DNA of 8,506 bases from an uncultured Methylococcaceae bacterium (GTDB lineage Bacteria > Pseudomonadota > Gammaproteobacteria > Methylococcales > Methylomonadaceae), in the NCBI GenBank assembly GCA_903939355.1, contig CAJAHC010000393.1, positions 1 to 8,506 of the forward strand. Direction: 5' to 3'. Of this stretch, positions 1 to 6,379 are shown piece by piece. Position 1 is the stretch's first letter. Each line of letters starts with the position of its first letter. The notes under the pieces are model-generated. The model worked only from the letters and a program-made list of their open reading frames with translations, did no database searches and was not told the DNA's origin. Made by a program: the position numbers and the translations under genes.

Positions 1-3000
1 GCACCTATTGCCATTTGGCTAGCCGAACCCGCTCCTTCGGCAAACATTAACGGTATCACTCCTAGAATGAATGCAAAAGAGGTCATAAGTATTGGACGGA
101 ATCGTCGTCGGGTAGCTTCTACAGCCGCATCTATGGTTGACATCCCATCCTCCTGCAGCTTCTTGGCAAATTCAACGACTAAAATAGCATTCTTGCTCGA
201 AAGAGCTATCATAAGTATCAATCCGATTTGCGTATAAAGATCCGTATCTAAATTAAGAACAGCTAATGCCAAAATAATACCCACTATAGACATAGGTACT
301 ACCATGATGACCGCTAAAGGGGTGGCCCAACTTTCATACTGTGCAGCAAGAACCAAGAAAACCAAAAGAAGTGAAAGTGCAAAGATAAAACCACCCTGAC
401 TACCTAGCTGTTTTTGTTGATAGGCAATAGACGTCCACTCATAACCCATTCCAAGCGGTAATGAATCCGCTGAGATTTGTTCAATATGATTAAGTAATTC
501 TCCAGAGCTCACACCAGGAGCAGGAACCACTATCAAATTTGCGGCAGGATAAAGGTTATAATGCGTAACCAATTCTGAGCCTAATTTATTTTCAATCTTC
601 ATTAGGGCTCCAAGCGGAACCATTTCATCCCGGGCATTTTTGACATACTGATTTTTAATATCTTCCACCTTCGATCGAAAAGATGAATCTGCTTGAATGT
701 ATACTGGAATAGATTGGTTGAATTTATTAAACATATTGATGTAAATAGATCCCAGATAGCCTTGTAAGGCATTAAAGACGCTTTCCATTTGCACTTCGAG
801 AGACCCAACTTTAGTACGATCTAGGTCCAAGAATAATTGCGGGCTTTTATTGTTAAAGGTTGTGACAGCCAACGCGATATCCGCTTGCGCGCCTGCTATA
901 CGAAGCACTTCCTGAGTTGCTTTTTCCAATTTATCAAGCCCCTTGCCTTGCTTGTCTTCAACGAGCAACTGAAAACCACCACTAGCACCCAATCCTTGAA
1001 TAGCAGGGGGACTTAGAACAACAAACCTAGCCTCAGAAATATGACTTAGGCTTTCTTTCAAGTTATCGATGATATGAGCCTGATCAAGCTTCTTACCACG
1101 TGTCTTCCAATCTTCAAAGCCAACAAAGGTTGTGACAGTGTTCGATAAACTTGCCCCGTCCAATACTGACAATCCCCCCAAAACCACCCGAGAGGAGATG
1201 CCTGGCGTATTGTTAAGCACTTTATCCAATTTATCTATTACAGCACGAACACGTGGTTGTGATGCTCCATCAGGCAGTCGTGTACTAATAATGCAATAGC
1301 CCTGATCTTCAATAGGCAAAAAACCTGTCGGGTTCAATCCAAAAGCAATAATTCCTAAAACGATAGTAGAAAAAAAGACCACTGACATAGCGCGAGTTCG
1401 ATGAACCATCCAACTAATAAGCCGAACATAGGCTACTTCTATCACCGCATAAACTTGATTAAATCGCCGATAAAAAACATTAGGTTTATAATCGGCTGCC
1501 CTTGATTTTAGATACATTGCACATTGAGCTGGCTTCAACGTTAAGGCATTTATTGCACTAATCACTGCAGTTGCAGCAATGACTAATGTAAACTGTCTAA
1601 ATAGCTCGCCAGCAATCCCGGGCAGAAATGCGGGAGGCAAAAACACTGCGATTAAAACTAACGTTATACCCAAGACAGGACCTGTCATCTCTTCCATAGC
1701 CTTGATCGAGGCATCTTTAGGTGACAATCCTTTTTCAATGTAATGTGAGGCATTTTCAACAATAACCACAGCATCATCAACCACAATTCCAACTGCAAGA
1801 ATTAGAGCAAACAAGGTCATTAAATTAACTGAGAACCCCATCATTGCCATGGCACCGAAAGCCCCAATAATGGTAACAGGGACAGTGGTCGCCGGTACGA
1901 GAGTCGCTCGCCAATTCTGTAAAAAAACCATAATCACAATCAATACCAATATCCCTGCCTCGGCCAGGGTTTCATAAACAGCATTTATGGATTCTTTGAT
2001 ATCTTGGGTAGTATCGTAAAATATGCCATATTTGAGTCCCTTTGGGAAATCTTGACTCATTCTTAACATTGCCTTGCGTATTTGATCACCCACCTCAATA
2101 GCATTTGATCCAGGAATTGTATAGGAGATTATATGTGCCGCTTTATGGTCATTAATCTTGGCAAAATTAGTAAAACCTTGTTGACTTAATTCAACTCGAG
2201 CAAGGTCTTTGACACGCACGATTTTTGGTAAATCGTTCTTTTCCATATCCCGTGATGACTTAATAATAATATTTTCAAATTCAACTGCTTCTGTCAAACG
2301 ACCTAAACCATTAATTGTAAACTGCATAGATTGTTCGTCGGAGACTGGGGCGCCACCGATCATACCAGCAACCATTTCGACATTGTTTTGCTTGATGGCA
2401 GTAACAATATCATTAACCGTTAAGCTATAGAATTTGAGTCGCTCCGGATTAAGCCAGATTCGCATACTATAAGAACCAGCACCAAAGATTTTAATTTCCC
2501 CCATTCCAGGAATCCGAGCTAACGGATATTTAAGATTAATAACCGCGTAATTTGACAGATAGGTATCATCAAAATGATCATCTTCAGAATAAAGACTGAT
2601 CACTTGAAGTATATTAGTAGACACTTTTTTTACGCTAATACCTTGCCTCTGAACAGTCTCAGGGAGCTTAGCAATAGCTCCATTAACCATGTTCTGAACT
2701 TGCAATAACGCAGTATTAAGATTACTACCCACTTTAAAAGTGATGGTGAGCACATAGGTGCCATCACTCCCACTCGTAGAAGATTGATAAATTGCATTTT
2801 CCACGCCATTCACGGCTTGCTCAATCGGGATCCCTACCGTGTTGCCTATGGTTTCTGCGCTGGCGCCTGGATAAATCGTCGCAACCTGTATAGTGGGCGG
2901 TGCAATCTCTGGATACTTTGAGACGGGGAGATTGTAAAGACTTATAGCTCCCCAAATCATTGTAATAATCGCAATGACATTGGCCAGAATGGGTCGTTCA

Positions 3001-3020
3001 ATAAAAAACTTGGAAATCAT
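1..3020 (-). CDS. RND efflux permease, AcrB/HAE1 type (3' end cut by window edge)
   Basis: Inner-membrane proton/drug antiporter, the energy-coupled part of a tripartite efflux pump. I translated 1006 uninterrupted codons from the ATG at 3018-3020 to the window edge. Family members are usually about 1030-1060 residues, so only the C-terminal end is missing. The N-terminus (MISKFFIERPILANVIAII) is the standard first membrane helix. All five proton-relay positions of AcrB are present: the Asp pair D415-D416 in GIVVDDAVVIVENA (TM4), K943 in SSKNAILVVEFAKK (TM10), and R973 and T980 in RRRFRPILMT (TM11). Other family landmarks are LPVSKYPEIAPP (31-42), MRIWLNPERL (186-195), PTGFLPIEDQG (564-574) and YESWATPLAVIMVVP (895-909). 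The start codon overlaps the adaptor stop in ATGA, so translation is probably coupled. Several aromatic positions of the AcrB drug pocket are replaced, so substrates cannot be assumed to match AcrB. The family and pump role are secure; the substrate is unknown. Confidence 0.96.
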   Translation of the reverse strand, partial: MISKFFIERPILANVIAIITMIWGAISLYNLPVSKYPEIAPPTIQVATIYPGASAETIGNTVGIPIEQAVNGVENAIYQSSTSGSDGTYVLTITFKVGSNLNTALLQVQNMVNGAIAKLPETVQRQGISVKKVSTNILQVISLYSEDDHFDDTYLSNYAVINLKYPLARIPGMGEIKIFGAGSYSMRIWLNPERLKFYSLTVNDIVTAIKQNNVEMVAGMIGGAPVSDEQSMQFTINGLGRLTEAVEFENIIIKSSRDMEKNDLPKIVRVKDLARVELSQQGFTNFAKINDHKAAHIISYTIPGSNAIEVGDQIRKAMLRMSQDFPKGLKYGIFYDTTQDIKESINAVYETLAEAGILVLIVIMVFLQNWRATLVPATTVPVTIIGAFGAMAMMGFSVNLMTLFALILAVGIVVDDAVVIVENASHYIEKGLSPKDASIKAMEEMTGPVLGITLVLIAVFLPPAFLPGIAGELFRQFTLVIAATAVISAINALTLKPAQCAMYLKSRAADYKPNVFYRRFNQVYAVIEVAYVRLISWMVHRTRAMSVVFFSTIVLGIIAFGLNPTGFLPIEDQGYCIISTRLPDGASQPRVRAVIDKLDKVLNNTPGISSRVVLGGLSVLDGASLSNTVTTFVGFEDWKTRGKKLDQAHIIDNLKESLSHISEARFVVLSPPAIQGLGASGGFQLLVEDKQGKGLDKLEKATQEVLRIAGAQADIALAVTTFNNKSPQLFLDLDRTKVGSLEVQMESVFNALQGYLGSIYINMFNKFNQSIPVYIQADSSFRSKVEDIKNQYVKNARDEMVPLGALMKIENKLGSELVTHYNLYPAANLIVVPAPGVSSGELLNHIEQISADSLPLGMGYEWTSIAYQQKQLGSQGGFIFALSLLLVFLVLAAQYESWATPLAVIMVVPMSIVGIILALAVLNLDTDLYTQIGLILMIALSSKNAILVVEFAKKLQEDGMSTIDAAVEATRRRFRPILMTSFAFILGVIPLMFAEGAGSASQMAIG

Positions 3021-4192
3021 GATGTCGGGTTAGGCTTACTCAAGTTAATGCTTAAGAGCCTTTTATCTAGTTTTAGCACATCTTTCGTAGGGTTAATCTT
3101 CTTTCCTGGCAGAGCACCAAAAACACCATTAACAACGACCCAATCAGAAACCGAAAGGCCATCTTGAATAGCCAACATTTTTCCTTGATGAATTCCTGTC
3201 TTAACACTGCGTCTTTGGACTATATTATTTTCATCCACTATCAATACATAGTTCCCCTCTTGATCTAATTCTACAATGTCATCTGGTATCAAAAGAGCCG
3301 ACACAGGAGTAGAATTAGTCGGCATCAATTTAACTCGTACGAAATGACCTGGAATGAGAGTATGATCTGGATTGGCAAAGATAGCTCGCAATGCAAGCGT
3401 TCCTGTCCCTTTGTCAAGGTTAATACCCGCATAATCAAGAAATCCCTGATGTGGATAACCCTCTTCATGAGATAGCTGAAGGTATACTGGAAACTTTGGG
3501 ACTCTATTGGAACGCTCCTTTTTTGTTAAATATTTCGCGATAAAGTCTAATAGATCCTGCTCACTAATAGTAAAATTGGCATAGATATAGTCTATTTGAC
3601 TCATGTCCGATAAAGCCGTCGATTCTCCCGGGCCCACTAAGCTACCCGGGTCTTTTAATCGACGACCTACAATCCCATCAAACGGAGCTGTAACCTTCGT
3701 ATAGCTAACATTCAATTTGGCCAGAGTGACATCGGCTTCGGAACTGATTAATTTAGCTTGAGCTGTATCACGTTGAAATTGCCAATTATCAAGCTGGGTT
3801 TGAGGGGCTGCATTTTGCTTAAGCAATTCGGTATATCGAGCAAATTCTTTTGTTGCATAAACCAAGCTTGCTTTATCAGCTATTACCTTCGCTTGTGCTT
3901 GCTGTAACTGAGCATCATAGGTATCGTGCTGAATCTGAAATAGTAAATCACCTTCTTTAACACGCTCACCTTCGTTTATCGGAGCTTTTAAAAGAACTCC
4001 CTCAACACGAGCGACGATCTGGACTGACCTAAAAGCTTGTATATTGCCACTAAACTCCAAGGCAGGTGTAACAAAACCTTCAATTGGATGTGCAATTACA
4101 ACTTCTGTCGGTGGAGGTGGTACGTAAGTATTTTTAGGCTTACAGCCAACAGTTACTAATAAACACAGGAAAATTATATTTAATCTTGCCAC
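3017..4192 (-). CDS. RND periplasmic adaptor lipoprotein, AcrA/MFP type
   Basis: Membrane fusion protein that bridges the inner-membrane permease and the outer-membrane channel. The longest ORF starts with ATG at 4261 (414 residues), but I place the start at the GTG at 4190-4192 (codon 24 of the long form, giving 391 residues). From there the product begins MARLNIIFLCLLVTVGC, a compact lipoprotein signal with Cys17 as the acylated residue. An AAAGAAG ribosome-site-like stretch lies 8 bases upstream. The ATG at 4261 has no convincing ribosome site and would add a polar, charged leader before the signal. Long-form numbering of domains: first lipoyl half about 71-110 (ARVEGVLLKAPINEGERVKE), alpha-helical hairpin about 115-180, second lipoyl half about 183-210 (VTAPFDGIVGRRLKDPGSLV), beta barrel about 225-310, membrane-proximal domain to about 390. 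It lies between the channel and permease genes and overlaps the permease start by 4 bases. The family is certain; the start is inferred. Confidence 0.94.
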   Translation of the reverse strand: MARLNIIFLCLLVTVGCKPKNTYVPPPPTEVVIAHPIEGFVTPALEFSGNIQAFRSVQIVARVEGVLLKAPINEGERVKEGDLLFQIQHDTYDAQLQQAQAKVIADKASLVYATKEFARYTELLKQNAAPQTQLDNWQFQRDTAQAKLISSEADVTLAKLNVSYTKVTAPFDGIVGRRLKDPGSLVGPGESTALSDMSQIDYIYANFTISEQDLLDFIAKYLTKKERSNRVPKFPVYLQLSHEEGYPHQGFLDYAGINLDKGTGTLALRAIFANPDHTLIPGHFVRVKLMPTNSTPVSALLIPDDIVELDQEGNYVLIVDENNIVQRRSVKTGIHQGKMLAIQDGLSVSDWVVVNGVFGALPGKKINPTKDVLKLDKRLLSINLSKPNPTS

Positions 4193-4265
4193 ACTAAACA
4201 CTTCTTTATAATGTGTTACCCTGTATTCATACACGCCAAAAGACCTCATAAAATTATGCATGATT

Positions 4266-5864
4266 TTACCATTGGGGTAGTCTGAAGAGATTGAGTGGTC
4301 GCTCAGATGATATTGAATTTTTATCTAAAAGCCCACCCCAATTGGTTCGTTTCTCCATGGCTTTTATGATCGGTTCAGGTACAAAATCTTTTCCTTCTCG
4401 AAGTTCCCAGCCCCCACCAAAAGCTCGATAGACAGATACCAGATTCATTGAGATGGATCCCAAATTCTGAACAAGTCTATCTTGCGACTGTAACAAATCT
4501 TGCTCGGCATTCAATACCGTAGTGAAGTCGACCATACCTTCATTATACTGAATATCTGATATATTAAGAGTTCGCTGGGCAGCATCTGTACTTTCGGCTA
4601 AATATTCTGCGGAATTCTGAGTCATTAGAAAAGCAATTAACGCATCTTCCCCCTCCTTTTGAGCGGTCAACACAGTATTCTGATAGTCCAATGTACTTGC
4701 TTCAAAGCGTGCATCTTGAGCGCGTACTTGGTTAGTGATCTGCCCATAATTGAAGATATTCCATTGCACAGAAGGCCCAAAACGGTAAAACTGATTACCC
4801 CAATTGAACATATCACTCAAACTACTGCCACTCGCATTACTGGAAATAAAACCGAAGCTACCAGTGAGCGAAAAAGCAGGGTAAAGATTTGCTACGACTA
4901 CGCCAATACGAGCAGACTGGGCTAAAACTTCCATTTCAGCTATTCTTATATCGGGCCTTCGACGCAGCAAATCAGTTGGAATGCCGACAGCAATCTGTAC
5001 TGGTGGCACTGGAATTTTTCCAACTTGGTCTTTAGCGAAAAGCTTATTCTCAAACTTATCAGGGGGTATCCCGAGTAATAAGCTTAAAGCATTTTTAGTT
5101 TGTCTTAGCTGTGCAGTCAATGTTGGAATTTGTGATTGTGTACTTTTCAAAATGGTTTTAGCCTGCTCAACATCTCTTTGGGAACTAATACCCCCCACAA
5201 ATTTTGCATTGGCGATACGAACACCTTCCTGTTGAAACCTTATATTTTCATTAGTAATTTGTATTCTCTTTTCGATGGTTCGCATCTGAATATAATTCAT
5301 GGCCACATCAGCAAGAAGAGATACCAAGAGGTTATCATACTCGGCTACAGACCCCATTAACTGAGCATCAGCAGCTTCAATTGCGCGGCGATATTTGCCC
5401 CAGAAATCAATTTCCCAATTGGCCATTATGCCAATCTTACTATACATAAGAGGAGTATTTACACCATTACCCAAGTCCTTTAAAAAAGGATTATCAAGCA
5501 CAGATAATTCTCCATCTGCACCTTGTTGCTGCGGATATAAATCACCAATCGCGATACCGACTTCTGCTCGAGCATTTAAAATACGAACACCTGCTGCTCT
5601 AAGCGAAAGATTTTGTGCATAAGCAGTTTGGACAAGTTGATTAAGAATTGGATCATTAAAAAGGCGCCACCACTCTCTAAAGTCTTTTGATTGATTTAAA
5701 CGAACATTCCCGGTTTCAAGCCATTCAGAAGACACTTGACTAATGGGGGTTTTATAATCCGGTCCGACTTTATAATTGCAAGCCGATAAAGAAATAATAC
5801 AGGGAATTAGACCTAATGAGATTGTAGAAATAGATGTCTTTAGCACTTTACTCTCTGGGTGCAT
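4266..5864 (-). CDS. Outer-membrane efflux channel lipoprotein, NodT/OprM type
   Basis: TolC-like trimeric channel that carries substrate from the adaptor/permease complex across the outer membrane. The 532-residue product starts with a lipoprotein signal ending in LSAC, with Cys29 the predicted acylated residue. The mature N-terminus, YKVGPDYKTP (31-40), is the usual NodT-family start. Two outer-membrane efflux repeats follow, with WWRLFNDP (65-72), NWEIDFWGKYRRAIEAA (149-165), GIPTDLLRRRPDIRIAE (294-310) and NEGMVDFTTVLNAEQDLLQS (441-460). After the AFGGGWE motif (481-487) there is a polar tail of about 45 residues containing RTNWGGLL; I recall similar tails in some relatives. This is the first gene of the pump operon; the adaptor ORF begins 4 bases after its stop if the long adaptor start is used. 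The AGGA before the ATG at 5862-5864 touches the start codon, which is too close for good initiation. A GTG at 5844-5846 preceded by AGAGAG is an alternative that still leaves an intact lipoprotein signal. Function secure, start moderately sure. Confidence 0.95.
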   Translation of the reverse strand: MHPESKVLKTSISTISLGLIPCIISLSACNYKVGPDYKTPISQVSSEWLETGNVRLNQSKDFREWWRLFNDPILNQLVQTAYAQNLSLRAAGVRILNARAEVGIAIGDLYPQQQGADGELSVLDNPFLKDLGNGVNTPLMYSKIGIMANWEIDFWGKYRRAIEAADAQLMGSVAEYDNLLVSLLADVAMNYIQMRTIEKRIQITNENIRFQQEGVRIANAKFVGGISSQRDVEQAKTILKSTQSQIPTLTAQLRQTKNALSLLLGIPPDKFENKLFAKDQVGKIPVPPVQIAVGIPTDLLRRRPDIRIAEMEVLAQSARIGVVVANLYPAFSLTGSFGFISSNASGSSLSDMFNWGNQFYRFGPSVQWNIFNYGQITNQVRAQDARFEASTLDYQNTVLTAQKEGEDALIAFLMTQNSAEYLAESTDAAQRTLNISDIQYNEGMVDFTTVLNAEQDLLQSQDRLVQNLGSISMNLVSVYRAFGGGWELREGKDFVPEPIIKAMEKRTNWGGLLDKNSISSERPLNLFRLPQW

Positions 5865-5952
5865 TCCTGGTTATTAAGGCACAGTTGAAGTTACCTAGAA
5901 TAGTCAATTGTTTTATCTTCAAAGTTATCTGCCTGATCATCAAGACAAACAA

Positions 5953-5971
5953 ATCAGACCATCAGTCAGAT
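5953..5971 (-). promoter_or_regulatory. Operator-like inverted repeat before the pump operon
   Basis: Read on the minus strand, ATCTGAC and GTCTGAT flank a 5-base spacer (TGATG). The arms are inverted repeats matching at 6 of 7 positions. The dyad covers the expected transcription start of the candidate promoter at 5976-6002, where many TetR-type repressors of efflux operons bind. No regulator gene is adjacent in the window, so the binding protein is unknown. A chance match cannot be excluded at this length. Confidence 0.35.
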
Positions 5972-5975
5972 AAGT

Positions 5976-6002
5976 ATTATATATTTAAATTTAGAAAGTA
6001 AA
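5976..6002 (-). promoter_or_regulatory. Candidate sigma70 promoter for the pump operon
   Basis: On the minus strand a perfect -10 hexamer TATAAT lies at 5976-5981. It is preceded at 15 bases by TTTACT (5997-6002), a 4-of-6 match to the -35 consensus. The spacer is short. Transcription would start near 5969 and give an untranslated leader of about 105 bases before the channel gene. The surroundings are AT-rich, so hexamer matches arise easily; the evidence is sequence similarity only. Confidence 0.35.
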
Positions 6003-6146
6003 TATTCTCAAACCCATAGAAGGTCGAATGATTAGAAATGAGGTTATTGTCATCAACTAATTCTTTCAGCGTTAGTCAATTTATTCCGATGACTATCTAC
6101 TACTTCTAAACTTCACATTGTTAATAATCCTACATAGAGAGTAGAA

Positions 6147-6317
6147 ATGCAAATAAATCCATATCATGCTAAGGGGTTAGGGGAAGTCTTTCAAATGAAA
6201 TTTGAATTTAGGCTATTGATATTTTTGCTGATTTTATATCAAAAATATTTACTCTTTTCTTATTTTTTATGTCAAAAGCAATATTACTATGACGACACTG
6301 TCTATAGACAGGATTAG
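6147..6317 (+). CDS. Candidate small membrane protein, 56 residues (unproven)
   Basis: An ATG at 6147 preceded at 5 bases by GAGAG opens a 56-codon frame ending in TAG. The product begins MQINPYHAKG and has one strongly hydrophobic stretch (FRLLIFLLILYQKYLLFSYF, about residues 21-40), followed by a polar, tyrosine- and aspartate-containing tail. This layout fits a single-pass small membrane protein. I do not recognise it. AT-rich DNA readily encodes hydrophobic runs, I found no good promoter upstream, and the frame lies antisense to another small candidate, so at most one of the two is likely to be real. Confidence 0.2.
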   Translation: MQINPYHAKGLGEVFQMKFEFRLLIFLLILYQKYLLFSYFLCQKQYYYDDTVYRQD

Positions 6318-6339
6318 ACCTTCTATCAATTTTAAACAT
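6208..6339 (-). CDS. Candidate small basic protein, 43 residues (unproven)
   Basis: This frame runs in the same direction as the oxidoreductase and starts about 40 bases after its stop. The ATG at 6337-6339 has AGGG 8 bases upstream, a reasonable ribosome site; an in-frame ATG at 6343-6345 would add two residues. The product, beginning MFKIDRRSNPVYRQCRHSNI, is rich in lysine and arginine and has no membrane segment or motif that I recognise. Its 5' part contains a perfect 14-base palindrome, and it overlaps a plus-strand candidate. It could equally be chance in untranslated DNA. Confidence 0.17.
   Translation of the reverse strand: MFKIDRRSNPVYRQCRHSNIAFDIKNKKRVNIFDIKSAKISIA
6298..6311. repeat. 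Perfect 14-base palindrome CTGTCTATAGACAG
   Basis: The sequence equals its own reverse complement over all 14 bases, with no spacer. It lies about 70 bases downstream of the oxidoreductase stop and over 400 bases upstream of the channel gene. Half-site TGTC/GACA symmetry is compatible with a dimeric regulator site, but no promoter is obvious beside it. As a terminator it is poor: there is no T run on either side. Confidence 0.5.
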
Positions 6340-6379
6340 CGCCATGTCCCTGCCAAAGGTGATTATTACTTTAGTACGC

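Larger units (their letters stand above)
5865..6379. other. Intergenic region between oxidoreductase and efflux operon
   Basis: This is a 515-base AT-rich gap without an assured gene. Nearest the channel gene are the candidate promoter and dyad listed separately. Further right are TCAAAT/ATTTGA repeated around GAA (6191-6205), a 9-base perfect AT-rich inverted repeat (6219-6227 with 6240-6248), and a perfect 14-base palindrome (6298-6311). Two overlapping small ORF candidates, one on each strand, lie between 6147 and 6339. I see no GC-rich hairpin followed by a T run that would be a convincing terminator for the upstream oxidoreductase gene. No mobile-element ends are visible. Confidence 0.7.

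Noticed and set aside
602..808. A 68-codon minus-strand frame
   Set aside because: It is out of frame within the permease, which I translated without interruption across this interval.
2209..2430. A 73-codon plus-strand frame
   Set aside because: It is antisense to the permease porter domain and contains no recognisable motif.
4659..5622. Several plus-strand open frames of 74-88 codons
   Set aside because: They lie antisense within the channel lipoprotein gene, have no supporting ribosome sites or recognisable domains, and are explained by the coding strand's codon use.
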